Shown piece by piece: positions 27,389 to 35,821 of a stretch of 64,000 nucleotides of DNA; position 1 is the stretch's first letter; every line of letters starts with the position of its first letter. The stretch covers positions 4,124,001 through 4,188,000 of the forward strand of contig NC_002678.2 in NCBI RefSeq assembly GCF_000009625.1. Reading direction: 5' to 3'. A program made the position numbers and the translations under genes. The DNA is from Mesorhizobium japonicum MAFF 303099. Lineage in GTDB: Bacteria; Pseudomonadota; Alphaproteobacteria; Rhizobiales; Rhizobiaceae. The notes beneath the pieces were generated by a model. That model did no database searches. It saw nothing but the letters and a program-made list of their open reading frames with translations, and was not told the origin of the DNA.

Positions 27389-28315
27389 ATGCCGTTGGCC
27401 AGCTATGCCCTTGGAATGATGGACGCCTCGGTCCACGCGCCGGAAGTTTTCGCGCCCGGCCTGCCCTCAACGCCCCAGTCGTCCGCCGTTGGCATCGTGC
27501 CGGCAGGGTCGATCGCGGATGCCGCCGCTCCGTTGCTTGCCCTGCAGGGCATCGGCCTGTCGTTCGGCGGCGTCGTCGCGCTGGCCGATATCGATCTGTC
27601 GGTGCGCCCCGGCGAGATTCGCGCCATCATCGGCCCGAACGGCGCCGGCAAGAGTTCGCTGATCAACGTCATCAGCGGCGTCTACCGGGCGGATCGCGGC
27701 CATGTCCTGCTCGATGGCGTCCGTTATGGCCAGGTGCCGACGCAGCGGCTGGCGCATCTCGGCGTCACCAGGACGTTTCAGAACCTTGCTCTGTTCAAGG
27801 GCCTCAGCGTCCTCGACAATGTCGCCTCCGGCCTCGCCTACAAGGTCCGCTCCAATTTTGCCGGCCAGGTGCTCGGCATCGGCCGCTCGCGTGGCGAGCA
27901 GCGCGACTCCCTGAGCCGCGCCGACCAAATCCTCGAATTCCTCGACCTCACGGCGGTTCGCGATCGCCTCGCCGGCACGCTGCCTTACGGGCTGCAGAAG
28001 CGGGTCGAACTGGCCCGCGCGCTGGTCGCTGAGCCGCGCCTGCTTCTGCTCGACGAACCGATGGCCGGCATGACCGCAAGCGAGAAGAGCGAGATGGCAA
28101 GTTTCGTGCGCGCCGCGCGCGACCGCTTCGCCACCACGGTCGTGCTGATCGAGCATGATGTCGGTGTCGTCATGGGCCTGTCCGACCGCATCGCCGTTCT
28201 CGACTACGGCCGCAAGATCGCTGACGCCACGCCCGACGAAGTCAGGAACGACCAGCGCGTTATCGATGCCTATCTCGGCGTCGCCTCCGACAATGAGGAC
28301 GGGGCAGGCATATGA
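27389..28315 (+). CDS. Branched-chain-type (HAAT) ABC transporter ATP-binding protein, LivG-like
   Basis: 308 residues. An unusual N-terminal extension of about 50 residues precedes the ATPase domain. Walker A is GPNGAGKSS and the LivG-type insertion is present (RTFQNLALFKGLSVLDNV). The signature is degenerate (LPYGLQKRVELAR, typical of LivG), Walker B is LLLLDEPMAGM, and the switch is IEHDVGVVM. Start ATG 27389, with GAGGA upstream; ATG 27356 is in frame. It overlaps the LivH-like gene by ATGA. It energises the five-gene transporter lying inside the sulfur locus. Confidence 0.92.
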   Translation: MPLASYALGMMDASVHAPEVFAPGLPSTPQSSAVGIVPAGSIADAAAPLLALQGIGLSFGGVVALADIDLSVRPGEIRAIIGPNGAGKSSLINVISGVYRADRGHVLLDGVRYGQVPTQRLAHLGVTRTFQNLALFKGLSVLDNVASGLAYKVRSNFAGQVLGIGRSRGEQRDSLSRADQILEFLDLTAVRDRLAGTLPYGLQKRVELARALVAEPRLLLLDEPMAGMTASEKSEMASFVRAARDRFATTVVLIEHDVGVVMGLSDRIAVLDYGRKIADATPDEVRNDQRVIDAYLGVASDNEDGAGI

Positions 28316-29211
28316 TCGCCGATTTCGACTACCAGTTCTTCATCGAAGTGCTCGTCGGCGGCCTGCTCTCCGGCGTCATGTACTCGCTGGTCGCGATCGG
28401 CTTCGTGCTGATCTACAAGACATCAGGCGTGCTCAATTTCGCGCAAGGCGCGCTGCTCTTGTTCGCGGCACTCACCTTCGTCAGCCTCGTCGAACGCGGT
28501 GTTCCCTTCGCGCTGGCGCTGGTGGCCACCTTCGCCATCATGGTGGCGATCGGCATCGCCATCGAGCGCACGGTGCTCAGGCCGCTCACCAACAAGCCGC
28601 CGATCACGCTCTTCATGGCCACGCTCGGCCTGTCCTACATCATCGAGGGCGCCGCCCAGTTGATCTGGGGCACGCAGGTCCATGGCCTCGACCTCGGCAT
28701 CGAGGATGTGCCGCTGGAAGTCGGCGGTGTGCTGATCAGCCAGTTCGACATCTTCGCGGCTGTGGTCGCCGCCGGCATGGTTCTGCTGCTGTCGCTGTTC
28801 TTCCGCTACACCCGCATCGGCCTCTCCTTCCGCGCCGTCGCCGACGATCAGTTCGCCGCCCTAGCGGTCGGCCTCAGGCTGCCGCTGATCTGGGCGACCG
28901 TCTGGGCCGCGGCCGGCCTCGTCGCGCTGGTCGCGGGACTGCTCTGGGGCGCCCGCCTCGGCGTGCAGTTCTCACTGTCCCTGGTGGTGCTCAAGGCGCT
29001 GCCGGTGCTGGTGCTTGGCGGCTTCGATTCGATCCTCGGCGCCATCGTCGGCGGCCTCTTGATCGGCGCCAGCGAGAAGCTCGCCGAGGTCTATATCGGC
29101 GACTATTTCGGCGGCGGCATCGAGAGCTGGTTCGCCTATGTCGTGGCGCTTGCCTTCCTCCTGATCCGTCCCTCCGGCCTGTTCGGCCAGAAGCTCGTGG
29201 AGAGGGTCTGA
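28312..29211 (+). CDS. HAAT ABC transporter permease, LivH-like
   Basis: 299 residues with eight or so membrane helices. It has the LivH hallmarks GLLSGVMYSLVAIGFVLIYKTSGVLNFAQG, ERTVLRPL and VLKALPVLVLGGFDSILGAIVGGLLIG. It forms the channel with the LivM-like partner, which starts three bases after this stop. The gene begins with ATG overlapping the preceding stop (ATGA). Confidence 0.94.
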   Translation: MIADFDYQFFIEVLVGGLLSGVMYSLVAIGFVLIYKTSGVLNFAQGALLLFAALTFVSLVERGVPFALALVATFAIMVAIGIAIERTVLRPLTNKPPITLFMATLGLSYIIEGAAQLIWGTQVHGLDLGIEDVPLEVGGVLISQFDIFAAVVAAGMVLLLSLFFRYTRIGLSFRAVADDQFAALAVGLRLPLIWATVWAAAGLVALVAGLLWGARLGVQFSLSLVVLKALPVLVLGGFDSILGAIVGGLLIGASEKLAEVYIGDYFGGGIESWFAYVVALAFLLIRPSGLFGQKLVERV

Positions 29212-29214
29212 GCC

Positions 29215-30255
29215 ATGGCCGCGATCACAAGCAATTTCTCCTCCGCGCCGGTGCTGCCGAAATGGACCGCGCCCGTGCTGCTGCTTGCCTTCGCCTATGG
29301 CATCGTGCCGTTGATCGGTTCGAGCTATCTGTTCGAAGCCATCCTGCTGCCGTTCCTGGCCCTCGGTCTTGCCGGCGTCGGGCTGAACATCCTCACCGGC
29401 TATGCCGGCCAGGTTTCGCTGGGCAGCGCCGCCTTCATGGCGGCGGGTGCCTTCGCTGCCTATAATTTCAACCTGAGGGTCGAAGGCCTGCCGCTGATCG
29501 GCAGCATCGTGCTCGCCGGCATCGTCGCCGCGGCGATCGGCATCGTCTTCGGCCTGCCAAGCCTGCGGCTGAAAGGCTTCTATCTTGCCGTCTCGACGCT
29601 TGCCGCGCAGTTCTTCGTACAATGGGCGCTGACCAAGTTCAGCTGGTTCTCCAACAACTCCGCGTCGGGCGTCATCGACGCGCCGAGGCTGTCGATCGGC
29701 GGTCTTGCGCTGGATGGCGCGGTCGGCCGCTATCTCTTCGCGCTGACCACCGTCGCGCTCCTCACCTTCCTTGCCCACCGTCTGGTCACGTCGCAGACCG
29801 GTCGCAACTTCATTGCCATCCGCGACAATGAAACCGCCGCCCGCATCATCGGCATCCCGGTGCTGAAGACCAAGCTTCTGGCCTTCGCCATCTCGTCCTT
29901 CATCATCGGCGTCGCCGGCGTCATCTGGGCCTTCGCCTATCTGCGGACCGTCGAGCCGGCCGGCTTCGATCTCGACCGCTCGTTCCAGATCCTGTTCATC
30001 ATCATCATCGGCGGTCTGGCCTCCATCCGTGGTGCCTTCTTCGGCGCCGCCCTGATCGTGGTCTTTCCGCTTGGCCTGTCGCGCCTCGGCGGCTTCCTGC
30101 TCGGCGATGTCTTTGACTCGGGCGTCCTCGACATGAGCCAGCGCATCGTGCTCGGCGCCCTCATCATCCTGTTTCTGATCCTGGAACCCGACGGGCTGGT
30201 GGCCCTGTGGGACAGGGTCCGAAGACGGCTCCTGTTCGCCTGGCAGTCGACATGA
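29215..30255 (+). CDS. HAAT ABC transporter permease, LivM-like
   Basis: 346 residues with about ten helices. Characteristic stretches are LTGYAGQVSLGSAAFMAAGAFAAY, GLPSLRLKGFYLAVSTLAAQFF, RDNETAARIIGIPVLKTKLLAFAISSFIIGVAGVIWA and IIIGGLASIRGAFFGA. The second permease of the heterodimer. Start ATG 29215. The gap to the next gene (30256–30341) holds no separate terminator I can see. Confidence 0.94.
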   Translation: MAAITSNFSSAPVLPKWTAPVLLLAFAYGIVPLIGSSYLFEAILLPFLALGLAGVGLNILTGYAGQVSLGSAAFMAAGAFAAYNFNLRVEGLPLIGSIVLAGIVAAAIGIVFGLPSLRLKGFYLAVSTLAAQFFVQWALTKFSWFSNNSASGVIDAPRLSIGGLALDGAVGRYLFALTTVALLTFLAHRLVTSQTGRNFIAIRDNETAARIIGIPVLKTKLLAFAISSFIIGVAGVIWAFAYLRTVEPAGFDLDRSFQILFIIIIGGLASIRGAFFGAALIVVFPLGLSRLGGFLLGDVFDSGVLDMSQRIVLGALIILFLILEPDGLVALWDRVRRRLLFAWQST

Positions 30256-30341
30256 GCCATGCGGGGCGACCCGCGCCGAACTGAATCGGAAAATGAACCA
30301 GAGGCCGAATCAAGACGGCCCATACCGGGAGTATCTCGACC

Positions 30342-31679
30342 ATGAATTTCCTCAGCACAATCAAGGCGGCGGCGCTGTCCGCGGCGATGATCGTGTCGGT
30401 GGCCTTGCCGGCCGCCCACGCCGACGAACAGTACTTTCCGCTGCAGAGCTATCGCGTCGGACCCTATGCGGCTGGCGGCACCGGCTTCTTCGGCGGCTTC
30501 ATCGATTATCTCAACCTCATCAACATCCGCGACGGCGGCGTCAACGGCGTCAAGCTGACCTGGGACGAATGCGAGACACAGTACGAGGTCGAGCGTGGCG
30601 TCGAATGCTATGAGCGGCAGAAGAGCCATGCCGGTGCCGCCGCCTGGAACCCGCTTTCGGTCGGCATCGCCTATGCCATGATCGACCGCATCACCGCCGA
30701 CAAGGTGCCGCTGATCACCGTCAATCACGGCCGCACCGATTCCACCGACGGGCGCGTTTTCCCTTACGTTTTCCCGCTGCTGCTCAACCCCTACAGCGAG
30801 ACCTCAGGCATCGTGAACTACATCGCCGCCAAGGAAGGCGGCATCGACAAGCTCAAGGGCAAGAAGATCGTCGTGCTCTATCACGGCTCGCCCTACGGCA
30901 AGGAGACCATCCCGATCTATGAATTGCTGGCGCAGAAATACGGCTTCACCGTCCAGCAGATCGAAGTGCCACATCCTGGCAACGAGCAGCAGTCGCAGTG
31001 GCTGACCATCCGTCGCGCCAAGCCGGACTTCGTCGTCCTGCGCGGCTGGGGCGTGATGAACCCGGTGGCGCTGAAAACGGCCGTCAAGGTCGGCTATCCC
31101 GTCGACCATATCGTCGGCAATGTCTGGTCGAATTCGGAAGAGGACGTCATCCCGGCCGGCGACGCCGCCAGGGGCTACACCGCCATCACCACCCAGGCTT
31201 CCGGCAACACCTATCCGGTGGTACAGGAGATCGTGAAGACGGTCTACGGCGCCGGCAAGGGCAACCTTGAAGACAAGTCCCGTATCGGCTCGGTCTACCA
31301 CAATCTCGGCATCGTCAACGGCATCCTCAATGTCGAGGCGATCCGCGTCGCGCAGGAGAAGTTCGGCCACCGCACGCTGACCGGCGACGAAGTCCGCTGG
31401 GGCTTCGAACATCTCAAGCTCGATCCCGCCAAGGTCGAGGCGCTCGGCGCCAAGGACCTGTTCCACTCGATCAATGTCAGCTGGGACAATCACGAGGGCG
31501 AGGGCTACGTGACCTTCCAGCAGTGGGACGGCAAGAAGTGGAACGTCGTCTCCGACTGGATCGCGCCGGACTGGGCGCTGCTCAGGCCAATCATCGAGAA
31601 GTCGGCCGAGGCCTATGCCGCCGAGAAGGGCATCAAGCTGCGCACCGCCGATGACGCCAACGCCGTGACCACCAACTGA
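30342..31679 (+). CDS. HAAT ABC transporter periplasmic binding protein, LivK-like
   Basis: 445 residues, long for the family. Signal peptide residues 1–27 (cut after AHA). A bilobed periplasmic fold of the amide/branched-chain type follows, with GGFIDYLNLINIRDGGVNGVKLTWDECETQ and KKIVVLYHGSPYGKETIPIYE in the lobes. The ligand is not readable. Placement between sfnG and sfnB suggests a sulfur compound (sulfone, sulfonate or sulfoxide) instead of a branched-chain amino acid; this is inference. Binding proteins of this general shape also serve urea, amides and aromatics. Start ATG 30342. Confidence 0.9.
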   Translation: MNFLSTIKAAALSAAMIVSVALPAAHADEQYFPLQSYRVGPYAAGGTGFFGGFIDYLNLINIRDGGVNGVKLTWDECETQYEVERGVECYERQKSHAGAAAWNPLSVGIAYAMIDRITADKVPLITVNHGRTDSTDGRVFPYVFPLLLNPYSETSGIVNYIAAKEGGIDKLKGKKIVVLYHGSPYGKETIPIYELLAQKYGFTVQQIEVPHPGNEQQSQWLTIRRAKPDFVVLRGWGVMNPVALKTAVKVGYPVDHIVGNVWSNSEEDVIPAGDAARGYTAITTQASGNTYPVVQEIVKTVYGAGKGNLEDKSRIGSVYHNLGIVNGILNVEAIRVAQEKFGHRTLTGDEVRWGFEHLKLDPAKVEALGAKDLFHSINVSWDNHEGEGYVTFQQWDGKKWNVVSDWIAPDWALLRPIIEKSAEAYAAEKGIKLRTADDANAVTTN

Positions 31680-31757
31680 TCAGCCAATGCCGGGCGCCAC
31701 GGACAGGTTTCCGCGGCGCCCGGTCCTTACGGTTCTCGAACCGCGGAAGAAGAGCCC

Positions 31758-32564
31758 ATGCCGGACAATGACGTCATCCTTGCAGTGGACACGATCCATG
31801 CCACCTATAACCACGCCATCACGGCGCTGCATGGCGTCAGCTTCGAGATCCGGCGCGGCGAAATCCTGGCGCTGCTCGGCGCCAACGGCGCCGGCAAGAC
31901 CACCACGCTGAAGGCAGTCTCCAACCTGTTGCCCGCCGAGCGCGGCCAGGTCAACGCCGGCACCATCTGCTATGACGGCGCCGATGTCTCGCGCCGCAAG
32001 CCCGGCGACCTCGTGCGCGCCGGCCTGGTGCCGGTGCTGGAAGGCCGCCACTGCTTCAAAAGCCTCACTGTCGAGGAAAACCTGGTCGCCGGCGGCATCG
32101 GCCGCAGCGGCCGCCGTGCCGAGATCAATCAGGACCTTGAGCGGATCTACGCCTATTTCCCCCGGCTGAAAGAAAAGCGCCGGACATTGTCCGGCCTGAC
32201 CTCAGGCGGCGAACAACAGATGACGGCGATCGGCCGCGCGCTGATGTCGCGGCCGCGCCTGCTGGTCCTCGACGAACCGTCGATGGGGCTCGCCCCACTT
32301 ATCGTCCAGGACATCTTCCAGACGCTGAGAAAACTGAACCGCGAAACCGGTCTGTCGATCCTGGTCGCCGAGCAGAACTCGGCGGTCGCGCTACGATACG
32401 CCGACCACGCCACGGTGCTCGAAAACGGCGTCTCCGTTCTCTCCGGCGCCGCTGCCGATCTTCGCCAGCGCGAGGACGTGCGCGCCTTCTATCTCGGTCA
32501 ATCGACCACCGGCCAACAGCCCTCGCCGGCTGCCAAACCAGCCCATCTCCATGCCGTCGCTTGA
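31758..32564 (+). CDS. HAAT ABC transporter ATP-binding protein, LivF-like
   Basis: 268 residues. Walker A GANGAGKTT, LivF-type GLVPVLEGRHCFKSLTVEENL, signature in LSGLTSGGEQQM, Walker B LLVLDEPSMGLAP and switch LVAEQNSAVAL. It completes the transporter (G, H, M, K, F all present). Start ATG 31758. The next start, sfnB, lies 24 bases past its stop. Confidence 0.94.
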   Translation: MPDNDVILAVDTIHATYNHAITALHGVSFEIRRGEILALLGANGAGKTTTLKAVSNLLPAERGQVNAGTICYDGADVSRRKPGDLVRAGLVPVLEGRHCFKSLTVEENLVAGGIGRSGRRAEINQDLERIYAYFPRLKEKRRTLSGLTSGGEQQMTAIGRALMSRPRLLVLDEPSMGLAPLIVQDIFQTLRKLNRETGLSILVAEQNSAVALRYADHATVLENGVSVLSGAAADLRQREDVRAFYLGQSTTGQQPSPAAKPAHLHAVA

Positions 32565-32587
32565 ACAGAATCTCAAGGAGCAGTGAA

Positions 32588-33835
32588 ATGACCGTCTCGA
32601 CCGTCAAGACCGACCATGCTTCCGCCGCCGTGCCGCCAGTCGCAAGGCCAGCCGTACCGGCGCACATCATCAGGGATGACGCCGAGGCGATTGCGATCGC
32701 CCATGCGCTCGCCGCCGAATTCGTCAAGGAGTCGTCCAGGCGCGACCGCGAGCGGGTCTGGCCAGTCGCCGAACTCGACGCCTTCTCGCAGAGCGGACTG
32801 TGGTCGATCAACGTGCCCAAGGCATTCGGCGGCCCGGAAGTATCCTACGCGACGCTGGCCAAGGTGATCGAGATCATCTCGGCGGCGGATTCCTCGATCG
32901 GCCAAATCGCGCAGAACCATCTCGGCGTCGTCGCCGCGATCCGCACCGTTTCCGACGCGGACCAGCAGAAGCTGCTGTTCGCCGAGGTGCTGAACGGCAC
33001 GCGGTTCGGCAACGCCTTTTCCGAATTCGGTTCCAAGCGCGCCGCCGATTTCGAGACCCGCTTCACCGATGCGGGCGACCACGTCGTCGTCAATGGCCGC
33101 AAATTCTATTCCTCCGGCGCGCTGCTTGCCCATCTGGTGCCGATCGTGGCGCTCGATGACGAGGGCCGCGCCTGGTATGCGATCGCCGACCGTGGCGCGC
33201 CGGGACTGACCGTCATCGACGACTGGTCGAGCTTTGGCCAGCGCACGACTTTGTCCGGCACCGTCATCATCGACAACGTCAAGGTGCCGAAGACTTTTCT
33301 CGTACCCGGCTACAAGGGCTACGACCGCCCAACCGCCGACGGCGCCATCTTCCAGATCATCCAGGTGGCGGTCGACACGGGTATCGCCCAGGCGGCCATC
33401 GACGAAACGGTTCATTTCGTCAGGACCAGAAGCCGTGCCTGGATCGACAGTGGCGTCGACAATGCCTGGGACGATCCCTACACGATCCAGGCGGTCGGCG
33501 ACCTGACGCTGCGCCTGCACGCCGCGCAGGCGCTGCTTGAAAAGGCCGGTCTGGCGATCGACAAGGCTGTGGCCGAGCCGACGGCCGAGACGGTGGCGCA
33601 TGCGCAGATCGTCACCGCAGAAGCAAAAATCCTGTCGACCGAGATCGCGATCGCCGCCACCAACAAGCTGTTCGAACTGGCCGGCACGCGCTCGACGCTG
33701 GCCGAGCACAATCTCGACAGGCATTGGCGCAATGCCCGCACCCACACGCTGCACGATCCGGTACGCTGGAAGTACTCGATCCTCGGCAAATATTTCCTCA
33801 ATGGCGAAAATCCGCCGCTTCACGCCTGGAGCTGA
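32588..33835 (+). CDS. sfnB: SfnB-family acyl-CoA-dehydrogenase-like flavoprotein (sulfur acquisition)
   Basis: 415 residues with the acyl-CoA dehydrogenase fold: an N-terminal helical domain (VAELDAFSQSGLWSINVPKAFGGPEVSY), a middle beta-domain (FGNAFSEFGSKRA…FYSSGALLAHLVPIVAL) and a C-terminal helical bundle ending LAEHNLDRHWRNARTHTLHDPVRWKYSILGKYFLNG. That ending marks the DszC/SfnB branch of flavin-dependent monooxygenases. SfnB is linked to dimethyl sulfone use, although its exact reaction is not settled; related DszC oxidises thiophenic sulfur with FMNH2. Start ATG 32588, behind AAGGAG. Confidence 0.88.
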   Translation: MTVSTVKTDHASAAVPPVARPAVPAHIIRDDAEAIAIAHALAAEFVKESSRRDRERVWPVAELDAFSQSGLWSINVPKAFGGPEVSYATLAKVIEIISAADSSIGQIAQNHLGVVAAIRTVSDADQQKLLFAEVLNGTRFGNAFSEFGSKRAADFETRFTDAGDHVVVNGRKFYSSGALLAHLVPIVALDDEGRAWYAIADRGAPGLTVIDDWSSFGQRTTLSGTVIIDNVKVPKTFLVPGYKGYDRPTADGAIFQIIQVAVDTGIAQAAIDETVHFVRTRSRAWIDSGVDNAWDDPYTIQAVGDLTLRLHAAQALLEKAGLAIDKAVAEPTAETVAHAQIVTAEAKILSTEIAIAATNKLFELAGTRSTLAEHNLDRHWRNARTHTLHDPVRWKYSILGKYFLNGENPPLHAWS

Positions 33836-33897
33836 TTTCCCATCGGCGGGCCGGTGGCCCGCCACTTCAAACTTCGACATCCAAGAGGCCCACTGCC

Positions 33898-34458
33898 ATG
33901 TCAAACCCCACAGTCGTCGGTTTTTCCGGCAACATCACCCGGCCGTCAAAGACACGCGCCTTCGTCGAACTGGTCACCAGGGACATCGCCGCGCGTCACG
34001 GCCTATCGGCTGTTACCTACGATATCGAGGATGTCGGCCCTTCGCTGGGCACGGCAAGATGGGCGCGCGACCTCGACAGCCAGGCGCAACCGATCCTGGC
34101 GCAAATCCTCGCGGCCGATGTGCTGGTGGTCGGTTCGCCGACCTACAAGGGCAGCTATACCGGCCTGTTCAAGCATTTCTTCGACCTGATCGATCCGGCA
34201 GCACTCCGCGGCAAGCCCATCGTGCTGACCGCGACCGGCGGCGGCGAGCGCCATGCCTTGATCGTCGAACATCAACTGCGGCCGCTGTTCGGCTTCTTCG
34301 AGGCCTTTGCCTTGCCCACAGCCGTCTATGCCACCGACAAGGATTTCACCGACGGCGTGCTGCGCTCCGAGGCGATCCTGAAGCGCGCGGCGCAGGCGGT
34401 AGACGAGGTCGGCTTCGTGCTGGCCAACCGCTCGGCAGGCAGGATCGCTGCCGAATAG
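33898..34458 (+). CDS. msuE: NADPH-dependent FMN reductase, MsuE-like
   Basis: 186 residues of the flavodoxin-like FMN reductase fold: VVGFSGNITRPSKTRAFVELV, VVGSPTYKGSYTGLFKHFFDL and LTATGGGERHALIVEHQLRPLF. MsuE-type enzymes make FMNH2 for two-component monooxygenases of methanesulfonate and sulfone metabolism, which here would be SsuD, SfnG and SfnB. Start ATG 33898, after GAGG at a long spacing. It is the last gene of the sulfur run and has no obvious terminator hairpin directly after it. Confidence 0.9.
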   Translation: MSNPTVVGFSGNITRPSKTRAFVELVTRDIAARHGLSAVTYDIEDVGPSLGTARWARDLDSQAQPILAQILAADVLVVGSPTYKGSYTGLFKHFFDLIDPAALRGKPIVLTATGGGERHALIVEHQLRPLFGFFEAFALPTAVYATDKDFTDGVLRSEAILKRAAQAVDEVGFVLANRSAGRIAAE

Positions 34459-34573
34459 CAGCCGACAGCGGATTTCGCCGATTGAAATCCGCGCGGGCGG
34501 CTCCCCCACTTACGTGCAATTTACGACCGCCCGATACAAAGTTCCTGTCTGATTCGCCCGGGACAGGAACACC

Positions 34574-35059
34574 ATGAGCAAAGCCCTCACGACCTTCGCA
34601 CTCGTCGCCGTGCTGACCGCCTTGCTCATGGCGCTGAGCCTTGCGGTGGCCCGGCACGGCTATCCCTATGGCGCGATCGGCGTCAGGCGCCTCGACGGCA
34701 TTGCCGATGCCGGAACCTTCATTCCGCTGGCCGCCGTCTTTTTCTTCAGCGCGCTTTTGATGATGATCCTGCCGATCCGCGCGGCCAGCATCGTGCTGAC
34801 CCATGCCGCCGACGCGATCTTCTGGACGGTGATCGTGCTGTTCGCCACCATCGTAGGCGGCCTTCTCGCCCGATGGGCTTTCGGCCAGGGCAGCGCAATG
34901 CTCGCGTTGCTGAACTGGCGGTTCCTGTTTGCCGTGGCTGTCGTTGGTTGCCACTTCGTCATGAACGAACTGCGCCGCAACGTGCTGTTGCGCAGCCTGT
35001 TCTTCGTGGTCTTCGCCGCGGCGACGCTCGCCTGCCTGTTCTGGTCGTTCACGCTCTAG
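34574..35059 (+). CDS. Unrecognised four-helix membrane protein
   Basis: 161 residues. Four hydrophobic segments, at about residues 5–25, 48–68, 78–100 and 112–155 (the last possibly two). Between the first two lies HGYPYGAIGVRRLDGIADAGTF. I do not recognise the family. Start ATG 34574, behind GGGACAGGAACACC. It is separated by 115 bp from msuE and reads the same way, so it may be transcribed separately or as a trailing gene. Confidence 0.6.
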   Translation: MSKALTTFALVAVLTALLMALSLAVARHGYPYGAIGVRRLDGIADAGTFIPLAAVFFFSALLMMILPIRAASIVLTHAADAIFWTVIVLFATIVGGLLARWAFGQGSAMLALLNWRFLFAVAVVGCHFVMNELRRNVLLRSLFFVVFAAATLACLFWSFTL

Positions 35060-35278
35060 AGGGCGGAAATAGTCGTTCCCTGTGCCGAGGTGGCAGGACG
35101 CTGCATCGCTTGTCGTCGTGCATCCCACAGGGCGCAATTTGCGCAAATATACAATCCGCGCGGCCGCCGTTCCTCGTGCCGTCCATTCCGGGGACTGCCT
35201 TCTCCGGCAGAACGGCTCTCTGCGCCCCACTCCGACCTGGGAGTGGCGATCAGCCAGGGCCGGCATTGTCGTGGCCGG
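35060..35278. other. Intergenic, no gene seen
   Basis: 219 bp between convergent genes. The only structure seen is GCGCAA-T-TTGCGC (35132–35144), a small perfect palindrome. No ORF or terminator hairpin is convincing. Confidence 0.5.
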
Positions 35279-35821
35279 TTAATTCTGGGATCCGGTGGCG
35301 ATGTTGGCGGCAACCGTTTCCATCCATGTCCAGAGATAGGCGGCGAGGCCACGATCGACATGGATGCGCAGGCTGCGCTGACGGCGGTACACGATGGCGC
35401 CGATGCCGGCGAAGGAAAGCGTTGCACTGGCGCTTGGCGGCCCAGCGGGGTCGAGCGTCGTCCCGCGTGCGATGAAGGCATCAAGCGCCGGGCCTTCGAC
35501 CTCGAACACCTGCAATCCGGCGCTGATCTCCGTCACAGCGAACCCCTCGCTGAACCACCCGGTGGCCATGCCGAAGGGCGTGGTGGAAACGGCGAGCAAG
35601 CGGTCGCGTGCCAGGCGGACCGAATAGCGCATGCCCTCCGCCAGGCCGAATGCCCCGACGGCTGGTCCATCGAAGCCGGAAGCCTCGGCCCATGCCGCAA
35701 GGTCGCCACTGACCAGGCGTTGGTGCAGCCCGGCAACGGCGCCTATTTTGAGCCCCGGCACTTCAATGGTGGCGTTCCGCCAGTCCGGTGGGACGGACCA
35801 TTTTTCCGCGAGATCACGCAT
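35279..35821 (-). CDS. soxG: Sarcosine oxidase gamma subunit
   Basis: 180 residues, typical for the small gamma subunit of the heterotetrameric enzyme, with a weakly conserved fold related to the C-terminal (GcvT-like) part of the alpha chain. Assignment rests on position directly after soxA (8-base overlap) and on segments such as AVTEISAGLQVFEVEGPALDAFIARG, where GcvT-type chains have a similar strand–turn. The complex oxidises sarcosine to glycine, H2O2 and 5,10-methylene-THF. Confidence 0.88.
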   Translation of the reverse strand: MRDLAEKWSVPPDWRNATIEVPGLKIGAVAGLHQRLVSGDLAAWAEASGFDGPAVGAFGLAEGMRYSVRLARDRLLAVSTTPFGMATGWFSEGFAVTEISAGLQVFEVEGPALDAFIARGTTLDPAGPPSASATLSFAGIGAIVYRRQRSLRIHVDRGLAAYLWTWMETVAANIATGSQN

